Shown here: piece by piece, positions 8,205 to 16,978 of the stretch | How positions within the stretch are numbered: position 1 is the stretch's first letter | How the letters are laid out: each line of letters begins with the position of its first letter | Origin: Hymenobacter sp. BT188 | Lineage (GTDB): Bacteria; Bacteroidota; Bacteroidia; Cytophagales; Hymenobacteraceae | Assembly: GCF_014333585.1 (NCBI RefSeq) | Contig: NZ_JACSCW010000002.1 | Location: 744,001-808,000 of the forward strand | DNA: 64,000 bases | Direction: 5' to 3' | Notes under the pieces: generated by a model | What the model saw: the letters and a program-made list of their open reading frames with translations, nothing else | Database searches by the model: none | What the model was told of the DNA's origin: nothing | Made by a program: the position numbers and the translations under genes

Positions 8205-8304
8205 ACGTCATGCAGAGCGGCAGCGAAGCATCTCGCGTGTTTGGTTGAGTTACTACTCTCATCTACCGCACGCGAGATGCTTCGCTGCCGCTCTGCATGA
8301 CGTC
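8205..8304. repeat. Dispersed long inverted repeat, copy 1
   Basis: Perfect 35-bp arms (8205-8239 and 8270-8304) around a 30-nt loop. The arms contain TCATGCAGAGCG and CAGCGAAGCATCTCGC, shared with the copy at 13312-13400 except for one extra G. It lies between gcvT and comB, both rightward, and would form a strong hairpin in the transcript, so it may attenuate read-through. Confidence 0.9.
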
Positions 8305-8326
8305 CTATTTTTAATGAATTTCATTT

Positions 8327-9040
8327 ATGCCTACTCTCGACGTTTGCTTTTCGCCTGAGTTGCTGCCACTCTATAATCTGCGGGGTAAGGTGGCCGTGGT
8401 GGTCGATATTCTGCGGGCTACTTCCTCCATGGTTACGGCGCTGGCGGCGGGCGTTACGCATATCGTGCCAGTGGCGGAGCTAGCCGAATGCCGCGAATTT
8501 GCCCCCCAGGGCTACCTCACCGCTGCCGAGCGCGACGGTCTGCAAGCGGAAGGCGTCGATTTGGGCAATTCACCTTTTGGCTACCTCGATGGCAAAGTGG
8601 CCGTGCGCGGCCTTGCCGTGGCTATCACGACTACCAATGGTACCCGCGCCATCCATCTCTCCTTGAGCGCTGATGCAGTGGTGTTGGGAGCCTTTTTGAA
8701 CCTGGATGCAGTAGCCCAATTCCTGCGCCAGCAGAACAAAGACGTAGTCGTTGTGTGCGCCGGGTGGAAGGGAATGTTCAACCTGGAAGACACGCTCTAC
8801 GGTGGCGCTTTAGCCGAACGCTTGGCCGACGATTTCGATATCCGCAGCAGCGATGCGACGCTGGCCGCGCTGCATTTGTGGCAACTCGCCAAGCCTGACC
8901 TGGCGGGCTACTTGCTCCAATCATCCCACGTGCGCCGCCTCAATAGCCTAGAAGTAAATCAGGATATGGAGTTCTGCATTCGCCTCGATGAGTATAATAT
9001 TGTTCCTGTCTGGCAAGAAGGCCAAATCGTGGCCCTGTAA
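8327..9040 (+). CDS. comB: 2-phosphosulfolactate phosphatase (ComB family)
   Basis: The 237-residue protein matches the ComB family throughout: VVVDILRATSSMVTAL near the N-terminus, ATTTNGTRA (here AITTTNGTRAI) in the middle, VVVVCAGWKG and an EDTLYGGALAERL block. In methanogens ComB hydrolyses 2-phosphosulfolactate in coenzyme M synthesis. Many bacteria without coenzyme M carry homologues, where the acid may be used for sulfolactate or sulfonate metabolism; the role here is not shown by the context, since gcvT and a bestrophin are the neighbours. ATG 8327 follows the inverted repeat by 22 bp. Confidence 0.88.
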   Translation: MPTLDVCFSPELLPLYNLRGKVAVVVDILRATSSMVTALAAGVTHIVPVAELAECREFAPQGYLTAAERDGLQAEGVDLGNSPFGYLDGKVAVRGLAVAITTTNGTRAIHLSLSADAVVLGAFLNLDAVAQFLRQQNKDVVVVCAGWKGMFNLEDTLYGGALAERLADDFDIRSSDATLAALHLWQLAKPDLAGYLLQSSHVRRLNSLEVNQDMEFCIRLDEYNIVPVWQEGQIVAL

Positions 9041-9210
9041 CGCGAAGCGCCAGCTTCGTGGTCGAGAAAAGCGAGAAGCCACGTTCATGCGGGCGTGTGG
9101 CTGACGTGCTGCTGGCATCCCAGTCCCGCAGAAGTCAATAGCCTGGCGTATCGCGATGGACTGCCTTCTGAGAGAAAAAACGCAGGACTCAGGTGGTTCC
9201 CAAACATGAA

Positions 9211-10122
9211 CTACATCCGGTAAAAGGTCTCGTGCACTGCCGGAAATACGGGCGTGGGCTCGCCCACCAGTTGCCGCAGGTTGGCTTCTACGGTACGGGC
9301 CAGGGTGGTGACCGGCGTATCGGTGGGCTTGTTGTTGAAAGGGTCTTGGAGGTAGCGGGCGGTGCGCTCCAGCAGAAAAAACGATGAAGACAGGGTGAGC
9401 AGCACCGGAATCTCCCACAGCCCGATGGCCTTGACCAGCCCGAGGGAAAGCGTCATCAGAAACAGGTAGATAAAACTGTACACCAGCAGTCGGTAGCTGA
9501 CGGGAAATACGGTAGTTTTAATGCGCTCTGCCTGTCCCATGGCGTCGGCCAGGCGCACCAGCGTGGCGTCGAGCTGTACCTGTTGGTACGCGTTGAGCGC
9601 CCCTTGCTGATATAGGCCACGAAATTGGTCGGCGTGCAGCGTCAGCAGGGCCAAGGGCTTGTGGCCTTCCTGCCTGAGGCCAGCCAGCTCCGATTCTGTG
9701 AGGTAAGCTTCTAGCCCGGCCAGGGGAGCTAACCCGCGCAGGCGCTGCCCCAGACAATAGCACCACGCCATCTGCCGATAAGCCAGCATTTGCAGCGGTG
9801 CGGTCGGGCCGGTCTGCTGCCGGTAGGCATCGGGCAGAAACGTGCGCGCCTGTAGTACCAGCGTACGCGAGTCGTTGACGATGGCTCCCCATATTTTGCG
9901 CGCTTCCCACCACCGGTCATAAGACTGACCGGTCTTAAAGGCTAACAGCAGCGAAATCAGACTCCCCAGGATTGTCGGCAGCTGTAAGGGAATCAAGGGT
10001 AGATACGTGCCTAACGCCAGCTTGAGCAGGTGAAAGAAGATGGAAATCAGCAGCACGCGCATCACATCGGCCCGGATATGCCTGAAGATGTAGCCGACGG
10101 GAAAAGACTTGTTGAGTAGCAT
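9211..10122 (-). CDS. Bestrophin family (UPF0187) membrane protein
   Basis: A 303-residue bacterial bestrophin, expected to form a pentameric anion or ion channel in the inner membrane. The hallmark N-terminal part is present: a first hydrophobic region (VLLISIFFHLLKLAL), then LGSLISLLLAFKTGQSYDRWWEARKIWGAIVNDSR, which contains the family RxYxRWWEAR-type motif. Two more hydrophobic segments follow near residues 210-250. The gene converges with comB; about 170 bp separate them and contain a small hairpin (CGAAGC...GCTTCG, 9043-9058). Substrate ion is not inferable. Confidence 0.9.
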   Translation of the reverse strand: MLLNKSFPVGYIFRHIRADVMRVLLISIFFHLLKLALGTYLPLIPLQLPTILGSLISLLLAFKTGQSYDRWWEARKIWGAIVNDSRTLVLQARTFLPDAYRQQTGPTAPLQMLAYRQMAWCYCLGQRLRGLAPLAGLEAYLTESELAGLRQEGHKPLALLTLHADQFRGLYQQGALNAYQQVQLDATLVRLADAMGQAERIKTTVFPVSYRLLVYSFIYLFLMTLSLGLVKAIGLWEIPVLLTLSSSFFLLERTARYLQDPFNNKPTDTPVTTLARTVEANLRQLVGEPTPVFPAVHETFYRM

Positions 10123-10209
10123 ATGCCCAGTAAGAAAGAGGTCTGCGACAGGTATGTTTGAACATCACATCCAACTGCCTGAAAGGGCAAATGTGTATCG
10201 GCAGAGAAC

Positions 10210-10605
10210 TCAGAAAGCCAACAGGGCCCGCCGCGCTACCTCCACATCCTCGAAGCCGACAATGACCCCGCCCGCGATGCGGCGCAAGACTTCCTCCGTC
10301 GAACGCCGACCGAAAAATTCGGTCGCGAAAACGACGGTGTGCGCTTCCAGGCCCGCCCGCCGGGCTCGTGGATACCAGTTCTGACTGAGCCAATCAGCTG
10401 AATCGGTCCAGATGCCATGAATGGCGCCATGATTGTCCAGCAGCCGGTGGCAATGCTCGCGTTGAAGCGTGAGCAGGATTTGCTCGTAGCCGGCCTGAAT
10501 GGTCTCCAACGTCTGCTCCCGCCCCCAGATAGCATGCAGGTAGTTAGCTAAAGCGTCATATTCTAATACCAGGTGGTCAGCCACAAACAGAATACGGTGA
10601 TGCAT
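10210..10605 (-). CDS. Hypothetical protein, STAS-like (131 aa)
   Basis: Short soluble alpha/beta protein. The order ILFVADHLVLEYD... TLETIQAGYEQILLTLQREHCHRLLDNHGAIHG... LEAHTVVFATEFFGRRSTEEVL resembles the STAS/SpoIIAA-like proteins that are common in Hymenobacter-like genomes, but no diagnostic motif confirms it. It lies 87 bp upstream of the bestrophin gene on the same strand, so co-transcription is possible. Function unknown. Confidence 0.65.
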   Translation of the reverse strand: MHHRILFVADHLVLEYDALANYLHAIWGREQTLETIQAGYEQILLTLQREHCHRLLDNHGAIHGIWTDSADWLSQNWYPRARRAGLEAHTVVFATEFFGRRSTEEVLRRIAGGVIVGFEDVEVARRALLAF

Positions 10606-10869
10606 GAGGCAAACAGAAAGGCGCCAATGGAAGTAGCCTCGGATTCAAGTACCCGCTAAAGGCGGTAAAAGTACGGAATAGCGCAACACGAGGCAGTGTG
10701 ATGTAGTTAGCTGTGGCTCAGACTGCTGGAAGGGGGTAAAATTGTCGGAGCAGGCTGTCTAGCCGGGCGTAGCCTACCTAGCCGCATAAATAAAGACCCG
10801 CTGAGGTACTAAGAGGGACAAGCAGTTGAAAGTAAAGCGGCCGTCTGAATCCGCTCTTCAACCCGGTGT

Positions 10870-11196
10870 CTAACGTAGCTTCTCGTTGTCGTGGTGACGC
10901 GTGGCGTCGCGCTTCGTTTTTTTCTCCAGGTTCTTTGCCAGCGCTTCGGTCAGATTAACGCCGGTTTGATTCGCTAGGCAAATCACTACGAACAGCACAT
11001 CGGCCAGCTCGTCGGCTAATACTTTGTCTTTATCGGATTCTTTAAACGATTGCTCGCCGTACTGACGAGCAATAATGCGGGCTACTTCGCCCACTTCTTC
11101 CGTGAGCATAGCCATATTGGTCAGCTCGTTGAAATACCGCACGCCGGTAGTTTGAATCCAGGTGTCGACGGTTTGTTGGGCTTGTTCGATGGTCAT
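10870..11196 (-). CDS. MazG-like nucleotide pyrophosphohydrolase
   Basis: A 108-residue all-alpha NTP pyrophosphohydrolase of the MazG/RS21-C6 group, likely a house-cleaning enzyme that removes non-canonical dNTPs. The metal-binding motif is clear: an EEVGE helix (MLTEEVGEVARII) and, about 30 residues later, ELADVLFVVICLAN, giving the EExxE...ExxD pattern. The C-terminus is Lys/Arg/His-rich. It follows dtd by 26 bp on the same strand; the pair (both quality-control enzymes) is probably one operon. About 260 bp of apparently featureless DNA separates it from the next gene. Confidence 0.88.
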   Translation of the reverse strand: MTIEQAQQTVDTWIQTTGVRYFNELTNMAMLTEEVGEVARIIARQYGEQSFKESDKDKVLADELADVLFVVICLANQTGVNLTEALAKNLEKKTKRDATRHHDNEKLR

Positions 11197-11222
11197 AAGG
11201 GGAAAGAAAAGGTTGAGTTGGA

Positions 11223-11672
11223 TTAGCTCGGGGGCGAATCGAGCACGAGCGTTACCGGGCCGTCGTTGAGCAAGCTTACCTGCATATCGGCCCCAAACTC
11301 GCCGGTGGGCACGGGCTGGCCGAGCAGTTCTTCCACTTGCCGTACGAATTGTTGGTAGAGTGCATCGGCCACAGGAGGCGGGGCGGCGCCTATGTAGCTG
11401 GGACGGTTGCCTTTGCGTGCATCTGCAAGCAGCGTGAACTGGCTGACCACCAGTATTTGCCCCCCAGTGTCCTGCACGCTGCGGTTCATCTTGCCCTCCT
11501 CGTCGGAGAAGATGCGTAGCTGCACGAGCTTACGCGCCATCCAGTCCAGAGACTTTGAGTCATCATGAGGGCTGAATCCGGCTAGCACAAGCAATCCTGG
11601 CCCTATCTCTCCCACCGTTCGGTCATCCACTACCACGCGGGCCTCACGCACCCGCTGAACTACTACGCGCAT
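11223..11672 (-). CDS. dtd: D-aminoacyl-tRNA deacylase
   Basis: Hydrolyses D-amino acids and glycine wrongly attached to tRNA. The 149-residue protein has the two active-site signatures: SQFTLLAD in the first half and the cross-subunit cis-Pro motif GPVT near the C-terminus ([14 protein letters not shown]), plus the N-terminal [13 protein letters not shown] strand. Length and start are standard. A copy of the GGGGGGC word encodes Thr-Gly-Gly-Gln just before the SQFTL motif. Confidence 0.95.
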   Translation of the reverse strand: MRVVVQRVREARVVVDDRTVGEIGPGLLVLAGFSPHDDSKSLDWMARKLVQLRIFSDEEGKMNRSVQDTGGQILVVSQFTLLADARKGNRPSYIGAAPPPVADALYQQFVRQVEELLGQPVPTGEFGADMQVSLLNDGPVTLVLDSPPS

Positions 11673-11755
11673 TTTGGATCTCTAAAGTAAGAAGGAAGCA
11701 ATACGCCCCGAGTCGCAACGGATAAGCAAGTAAACCCTTAATCTTGCCTTCTCAA

Positions 11756-13276
11756 ATGAAAGGGCCTGATTTGGGTCGCTCATCACTAACGGTTAGATGC
11801 CCCTTGAATCAGCGTTCGTTGCTACTGTTCCTGGCTTTAGTGGTAGTAGCGGCCGTGCGGCTGTACGGATTGACGGGTGCCTCTTTGCCCGATTACGACT
11901 CAGTCCGCAACTGGCAAATTGTGCAGGAAGTAGCCACGGGCAACCTCACGCATTTGTTTCATCAGGGCGCCCCGCTGTTTTATTTGATTTTTGCGCCTTT
12001 TGTCTGGCTGGGGGGCAATTTTCATGTTCTCCAACACGTCAATTCCTTGTTAAGCGTGGCTGCTGTCGGCGGCTTAGCAACGTTTGTTGGGCGCGAAGCT
12101 CGTCTTTCCACTTGGGAAATGGCTGGCTTAGCGCTGTTCATCGGTACCTCTGTATTTCTGACTTTCTCCGGCCGCGACTTCACCATGAATTCCGGCAATC
12201 TGCTGGTATTGGCCGGCCTGCTACGGGCTTATTATCATCGTTTGCAAGCACCCAGCCGCCAAACCTTACTGCGGGCAGCCATCTGGCTCATGCTGGGAAT
12301 CGGCTTTAATTACCGCTTTCTATTTACCGTTCCGATTCTGGTTGCCTTCGAGTTGCTGGCTGCCGACGGTCTGCTGTTGCGTCGTGGCAATGCATGGCGA
12401 GTAATAGGTGTTCTAATCGCGCCCTTTGTGGTGCTGGGCTTGATGAGTTTGGTGGCTGGATTGCCTTTGCAGCGCCATTGGCCAGCCGTTTATTATGGCC
12501 TGATCATGCGAGGCGAGCCTAATCTGGCCGGCAACGTTGGCATCTTCCACTTCGACTTGCTCTACTACGTCTACTTTCTGTGCGACTTTGAGTCGCCGCT
12601 GGTGCTGCTGACGCTACTGGTGGCGCCGGTGCTGTGGCGGCGGGAGCTGTTTCAGCAGCTGCGGCAGCCTAATCTGGTGCGCTACCTGGCCGTATGGGGC
12701 TATTGTTTCCTGGCCGGTATGTCGCTGCTCATAAAAGCCCCCCGCGGCCTTTTGCTGGCCTATGGTGTGTTCTATGCCCTGGCCTTCCTTAGTCTGCGCC
12801 GACAGGTTTCCGGTAAAGGGTTAGCCGTGCTGGTGCTGCTGGCAGCGGGGTTTAATGTGTACCGGATTGAGCGTGAAGTATATGCGTATGCGCCCACCAA
12901 TTACCCGCAGGTAGCGGCGTGGCTTCAGAACCAACAGGTTGATAAGCTGCTCAGTACGATAGGGCAGGGGGTGGCTCCGTTCGTCGAACCGATGCCAGTT
13001 GCGGTTATTACCGATGAAAAGCAACTGCCTGCCCTGCGCCAACAAGGCTACCGCTACGTGCTGCTCGATTCCTATTGGCGAGTAGCTGGTGTCCATCGGT
13101 TTGATGACGTGCGCCGACAGCCGGTAGTAGCTGCCTGGCCCGAGTTGCAGCTTATCTCACCCTTACTTTTTCTGGAACACTCAGAATACACCGGCCTGAC
13201 GTATCATCAAACCCTAGCCCGCCAGCAAGCTGCTGCCCGCGACTCTTTTCAGCTCCGGTTAATCAGGCTTGATTAA
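11756..13276 (+). CDS. Polytopic membrane protein, GT-C glycosyltransferase-like
   Basis: About 506 residues from ATG 11756 (a TTG at 11744 is the alternative). After a short cytoplasmic N-terminus comes a first helix (SLLLFLALVVVAAVRLYGL) directly followed by the loop SLPDYDSVRNWQIVQEV. An acidic DYD after TM1 is the usual place of the metal/donor-binding motif in GT-C transferases (ArnT, PMT, DUF2029-like). About ten further helices follow, then a C-terminal soluble domain of about 150 residues. The dolichol/undecaprenyl-linked sugar transfer role is inferred from topology only. It ends at a perfect 44-bp inverted repeat. Confidence 0.75.
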   Translation: MKGPDLGRSSLTVRCPLNQRSLLLFLALVVVAAVRLYGLTGASLPDYDSVRNWQIVQEVATGNLTHLFHQGAPLFYLIFAPFVWLGGNFHVLQHVNSLLSVAAVGGLATFVGREARLSTWEMAGLALFIGTSVFLTFSGRDFTMNSGNLLVLAGLLRAYYHRLQAPSRQTLLRAAIWLMLGIGFNYRFLFTVPILVAFELLAADGLLLRRGNAWRVIGVLIAPFVVLGLMSLVAGLPLQRHWPAVYYGLIMRGEPNLAGNVGIFHFDLLYYVYFLCDFESPLVLLTLLVAPVLWRRELFQQLRQPNLVRYLAVWGYCFLAGMSLLIKAPRGLLLAYGVFYALAFLSLRRQVSGKGLAVLVLLAAGFNVYRIEREVYAYAPTNYPQVAAWLQNQQVDKLLSTIGQGVAPFVEPMPVAVITDEKQLPALRQQGYRYVLLDSYWRVAGVHRFDDVRRQPVVAAWPELQLISPLLFLEHSEYTGLTYHQTLARQQAAARDSFQLRLIRLD

Positions 13277-13311
13277 GTAAATATCGAGAAGCTAATTTTT
13301 TTAAGTGACTG

Positions 13312-13400
13312 TCATGCAGAGCGCAGCGAAGCATCTCGCTCACGTATTTAGATTACTAATCTAAATACGTGAGCGAGATGCTTCGCTGCGCTCTGCATGA
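13312..13400. repeat. Dispersed long inverted repeat, copy 2 (perfect 44-bp arms)
   Basis: Arms 13312-13355 and 13357-13400 are exact reverse complements with a single base between them. The outer part carries the same TCATGCAGAGCG / CAGCGAAGCATCTCGC core as 8205-8304; the inner 15 bp differ. It sits between two converging genes, where it could end transcripts in both directions. Confidence 0.95.
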
Positions 13401-13443
13401 TGGCCTTTAGGGATGAATTATACTAATTAGGACCTCTTAATTC

Positions 13444-14517
13444 TTACCGCCTAATCTTCAAACTGTCCAGCGTGCGCTGGTAGCGGCGGGCGTTGCGGCG
13501 GTGCTCGGCGTAGGTGGAGGCAAAATCGGAGTAGCCGCTAAAATCGGGGCGGGCGCAGAAGAAAAGGTAGTCGTGGGCGGTGGGCTTGAGCACCGCGTTC
13601 AGGCTCTGCCGGTTGGCTGAGGTAATGGGGCCGGGGGGCAAACCCTTGCGCTTGTAGGTGTTATAAGGCGAGTCTACCAACTTGTCTTTGTTGAGCACGC
13701 GCCGCACCCCAAAGTTGCCAATGGCCCAGAGCAGCGTCGGATCGGCCTGTAGGCGCATGCCCTGGCGCAACCGATTTAGATATACGCCCGCAATAATGGG
13801 CTTATCCTCCGGCTTGGCCGTTTCACGCTGCACAATGCTGGCCAGCACATGGACCTGCACGGGCGTAAGCTTCAGAGAATCGGCCCGCTGGCGGCGCTCC
13901 GGCGTCCAGAAGCGACGATGCACGGCCGCAGCCGAATCGAGAAACTGCTCGGCCGACGTATTCCACAGAAAACGGTAAGGGCCAGGCAAAAACATAGTCA
14001 GGACGGTGGTCGTGTCGAGCTGGTAGCGACGGCGCAAAAAGCTGTTGTCCTGCAGCAAAGCGCGCAGCTTAGCCGAGTCAGCTTCTATCTGGGGGACAAT
14101 TTGGCTTACCAGTTGCGGCTTGTACTTAAACGCGTTCAGCTCAAAAGCTACCGTATCCTGCTGGCCATTCATCAGCTTATCTAGCAAGGCATCATTGCCC
14201 AGGCCAAACTCCAACCGGTAGCGGCCCGGTTTTACCTGTCGCGGATATTCCCGATGCTCGGCCAGCCAGGTAAAAGTCTCAGTATCAATGAGTAGCTCTT
14301 GCTGTTGAATAGAATCGAGCACTGCCTGAAACGAAGAACCCGTGCGGATATATAAATAAGCGGGCCCAAAAGGCGACACGGCCACATTGGGTTTCCACCA
14401 CACGCGCCAAGCTGCATACAGCCCCACGCCTCCCGTTACTAAAACGAGGGCCAGCAAAAAGCCCCCCAGCCAGCGCCAGCGCCGTGTTGAGGAGTGAGAA
14501 GAAGCTACTTTATTCAA
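13444..14517 (-). CDS. mltG: Endolytic murein transglycosylase MltG
   Basis: Membrane-anchored lytic transglycosylase that cuts nascent peptidoglycan strands and sets glycan length. One N-terminal helix (about 15-35, WLGGFLLALVLVTGGVGLYAA) precedes a LysM-like region and the YceG domain. The catalytic Glu is in ASIVQRETAKPEDKPIIAGVYLNRL; the QADPTLLWAIG and SPYNTYKRKGLPPGPI motifs follow. 357 residues is normal. No ATG lies before the helix: the frame opens with TTG at 14517, five codons after an in-frame stop. Confidence 0.93.
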   Translation of the reverse strand: MNKVASSHSSTRRWRWLGGFLLALVLVTGGVGLYAAWRVWWKPNVAVSPFGPAYLYIRTGSSFQAVLDSIQQQELLIDTETFTWLAEHREYPRQVKPGRYRLEFGLGNDALLDKLMNGQQDTVAFELNAFKYKPQLVSQIVPQIEADSAKLRALLQDNSFLRRRYQLDTTTVLTMFLPGPYRFLWNTSAEQFLDSAAAVHRRFWTPERRQRADSLKLTPVQVHVLASIVQRETAKPEDKPIIAGVYLNRLRQGMRLQADPTLLWAIGNFGVRRVLNKDKLVDSPYNTYKRKGLPPGPITSANRQSLNAVLKPTAHDYLFFCARPDFSGYSDFASTYAEHRRNARRYQRTLDSLKIRR

Positions 14518-14556
14518 ACCTGATTCGTATCAACAAATGCCTATTAGCGTGGTCAA

Positions 14557-15336
14557 CTAGCCAAGCTTTTCTGCTCTCGCAACGAGGCGCTGCCACACAA
14601 AAGTATAATCATCGGGCGGCGCTACCTGAATTTGAAACGCTTCTACGGCTGCGGCCGCTGCTTCGGCGAAGGCTTGTCGTACGGCTGCGGCCGGCGCATT
14701 CGCACAACCTGCTTTTTCAAGCCAATCGTTCAGCGACATAGGCGTAGTGCCGCCCGCTAATGTCATTGCCTGTAACGTCAGGCCCGCATCGGTCATCGCC
14801 TGCCGCCACTCACTCGGGGCCAGATTGCGGGCGTGTGAGGGGTCGCGGAGAGCTTCCACGCGGTTTTGCCACTCGCCGGTTGTCGGGTCATCGTCTGGAA
14901 TAGACGTATCAGCCAGCAAAAAACGCCCCCCAGGTGTCAGTACTCGGTTTACTTCAGCCAAAAAAATCGGCACCGACTGAAAATGGTGGGGCGCAATCCG
15001 GCACGTAACCACGGAGAAGCTGGCTTCTGGAAAAGGCAGCGCCTCCGCCGCGCCTTCCCACCAGCTCACATTCGTAATCCCACGCGCCGCCTGATTCTGC
15101 TCCGCCTGCGCTAGCATTCCCGGCGATACGTCCAGCCCCACCACCGACTGCACGTGGGGGGCAAATGCCAGCGCCGTGAAGCCCGTGCCGGTAGCCACAT
15201 CCAGCACCGTATCGGTGGGCTGGCACGCGGCCTGTGCCAGCATCCAATCCAGAGAGGAAGCCGTCCACGAGTTCCACTGCGCGTTGTAGTGCGTGGCTTG
15301 GCGGTCAAACTGTTCTTTTGCGGAGCTGGGGGGCAT
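14557..15336 (-). CDS. SAM-dependent class I methyltransferase (UbiE/Methyltransf_11-like)
   Basis: A soluble methyltransferase of 259 residues. Motif I is VLDVATGTGFTALAF, the acidic strand 2 residue is in VVGLDVSPGML, and motif IV/post motifs follow (VTCRIAPHHF, LTPGGRFLLADTS). The closest recognisable group is the UbiE/quinone or small-molecule methyltransferases, but the substrate is unknown. It lies 39 bp upstream of the mltG start and 41 bp downstream of the regulator gene on the same strand, so all three may be read together. The start codon ATG is itself part of an AAAATGCCCCCCAG copy of the repeated word. Confidence 0.85.
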   Translation of the reverse strand: MPPSSAKEQFDRQATHYNAQWNSWTASSLDWMLAQAACQPTDTVLDVATGTGFTALAFAPHVQSVVGLDVSPGMLAQAEQNQAARGITNVSWWEGAAEALPFPEASFSVVTCRIAPHHFQSVPIFLAEVNRVLTPGGRFLLADTSIPDDDPTTGEWQNRVEALRDPSHARNLAPSEWRQAMTDAGLTLQAMTLAGGTTPMSLNDWLEKAGCANAPAAAVRQAFAEAAAAAVEAFQIQVAPPDDYTFVWQRLVARAEKLG

Positions 15337-15377
15337 TTTGCTGGGGTTTCAGGGTGAAAGTGTCCTTTTACTGCCTT

Positions 15378-16865
15378 CTACGCGCCATGCACCAGCGCGG
15401 CTACCGCGTCCGCGAGCTGCTGCTGCCGCTGCTGCCGCTCAATTTCCACAGGTGGCGCCGAGCGCACTTCGCAGTCCGGAATCGGGCACCGCTCACAGGT
15501 TTCATTCACGATGCGCAGCGGAATAGCCGGATCGTCGATAAAACGAACTTTGCGCTTCAGATTCTCATCGCAGAGCAAGCCAACGGTCACGCTTACCGCC
15601 GGTTCAGTTGCAGTCGAGGCTCGAGCCAGCGTCAGGCAGATATACTCGTTATCGGTGCCATAGTAGCGGGAACGTTGGGCGCCAATGGCCACCGTAGGCG
15701 CGCCCGGCTTCGCCTGCTGACGCAACTCAGCCAGCAGCCTAAGCGAAATCCAGCGCCGGCAATAGTGCTCGTGCAGCTCATTGCCGTGCGGGTTGTGCAG
15801 GCGCGAGAGGTGCAGCTCCTTAGTCAGTTCGTAGGGCGCGGTGGCATTTGCCTGGTCAAAACGGAGGAAAAACAGGCTTTGAAGGCCAAAATGCCTGGGC
15901 AGCAGATTGGTGAGGCGCTGCATAAACATCTCCGGCGACACATTATACTTGGTCAGTAGGCCCAGCCATTGGCCGGCATCCCATTTGGTGGCGTCAAACA
16001 GTTTTTGTAGGTCCCGCACCAGGGCTTCTTCCTCCATCAAGAGCGCCCCAGCGAAATAGGAAGCTTTAAAATTGTTCAGCACCTCATCAAACGAGCGTAC
16101 CGGAAAGCTGGCATTTACATAGGGCCGCTCCCGCAGGTTGAGGTAGTGAAACGCTACCTCCCGCCCCAACACAAAAGCCTCCTGCGCACTACTTAAGCCA
16201 GGCCGCAGCAACAATCGGCGGGTTTTGGGCTGGAACACCGACCGCAGCCGCCCCAGCGAAGCGTACTCACCAAGCAGCGTGCGATCCAGGGAATACCCGT
16301 ACTTCTCGGTCAGTACACGCTCCAGTTGGCACGTGTCGAAGGGCGCGGCAGCGTTGAGTTTTTGCTCCACGGTGAAGGTGCGGACGTCCTGCTCCAATTC
16401 CTCAAAGTAGTTGTCGTGCATTTCCTGGTAGGAGCGCAGCGCCGCCAGAAAAAAGTGCTCCTGCCGCATCTCGTAGTTGCGACCAATCTCGAACAGCGTG
16501 CTGATAAAAGCATTCATCTTGGCCGGCGCATCCGCAATCAGCTCCACAATGCGCATCGGATCCAGCCCGAACATCTCCAGCGGAAATTCCTTGAGTAAAT
16601 CTGACTGAAGTAGCTCCGAGATGGGCTCCAGCTTGCGGCTCAGCGTGAGCGACGTAAGCTGATCGTAGCTTACACCCAGGACCTTGCTCAAGCTCAGAAT
16701 CTTGTCCGCCTTTGGGTACTTCTTGCCCTTCTCAATCTCATTGAGGTACGAAACCGACACATCGCAGGCGCGAGCCATTTCGGCAGGAGTAAGCCCGCTC
16801 TCTTGCCGCAGCTCGCGGAGCTTCAACCCAAAAATCAATCGTACTATCTGGCCGTGACTCAGCAT
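15378..16865 (-). CDS. XRE-family regulator of the RamB/ScfR type (glyoxylate-shunt control)
   Basis: A 495-residue transcription factor. Residues about 13-65 form an XRE helix-turn-helix (LRELRQESGLTPAEMARACDVSVSYLNEIEKG). The middle resembles the ImmA/IrrE-like domain, but the metallopeptidase HExxH is degenerate (GREVAFHYL). The C-terminal part corresponds to DUF2083 and ends in a Cys-rich block (ETCERCPIPDCEV). This architecture is that of RamB and of short-chain fatty acyl-CoA regulators, which control acetate and propionate genes, including aceA and aceB, in actinobacteria. Its divergent position next to aceB and the palindrome in the shared promoter region support the same job here. 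Whether it represses or activates is not visible. Confidence 0.85.
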   Translation of the reverse strand: MLSHGQIVRLIFGLKLRELRQESGLTPAEMARACDVSVSYLNEIEKGKKYPKADKILSLSKVLGVSYDQLTSLTLSRKLEPISELLQSDLLKEFPLEMFGLDPMRIVELIADAPAKMNAFISTLFEIGRNYEMRQEHFFLAALRSYQEMHDNYFEELEQDVRTFTVEQKLNAAAPFDTCQLERVLTEKYGYSLDRTLLGEYASLGRLRSVFQPKTRRLLLRPGLSSAQEAFVLGREVAFHYLNLRERPYVNASFPVRSFDEVLNNFKASYFAGALLMEEEALVRDLQKLFDATKWDAGQWLGLLTKYNVSPEMFMQRLTNLLPRHFGLQSLFFLRFDQANATAPYELTKELHLSRLHNPHGNELHEHYCRRWISLRLLAELRQQAKPGAPTVAIGAQRSRYYGTDNEYICLTLARASTATEPAVSVTVGLLCDENLKRKVRFIDDPAIPLRIVNETCERCPIPDCEVRSAPPVEIERQQRQQQLADAVAALVHGA

Positions 16866-16930
16866 ATTAATATGTATAGGACAGGAAGGAGTGTTATTTC
16901 TGTTCTAATTCTTAAGAAGTGAAAGTGTAA

Positions 16931-16960
16931 CAAATTTAGGCTTTATGAGCGATTATTAAA
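16931..16960 (-). promoter_or_regulatory. Promoter of the RamB/ScfR-like gene
   Basis: Minus strand TAAATTTG at 16931-16938 (TAnnTTTG), with TTTA at 16957-16960 at 18 bp as a weak -33. The start would leave a leader of about 60 nt. The palindrome at 16965-16978 lies just upstream, allowing autoregulation. Confidence 0.45.
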
Positions 16961-16964
16961 TATT

Positions 16965-16978
16965 AGCGAATATTCGCT
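16965..16978. promoter_or_regulatory. Candidate operator palindrome of the glyoxylate-shunt regulator
   Basis: AGCGAATATTCGCT is a perfect 14-bp palindrome. A further half-site TTCGCTTA lies at 16991-16998. The palindrome covers the -33 region of the aceB promoter and the half-site lies between its -33 and -7 boxes. I infer that the adjacent XRE regulator binds here. Confidence 0.55.

Noticed and set aside
10606..10869. Possible tRNA or small gene between the STAS-like and MazG-like genes
   Set aside because: No cloverleaf or T-loop motif and no reading frame of plausible composition.
15800..16865. ImmA/IrrE protease or toxin-antitoxin function for the XRE regulator
   Set aside because: The HExxH motif is degenerate and the DUF2083-like C-terminus and aceB neighbour fit a metabolic regulator better.
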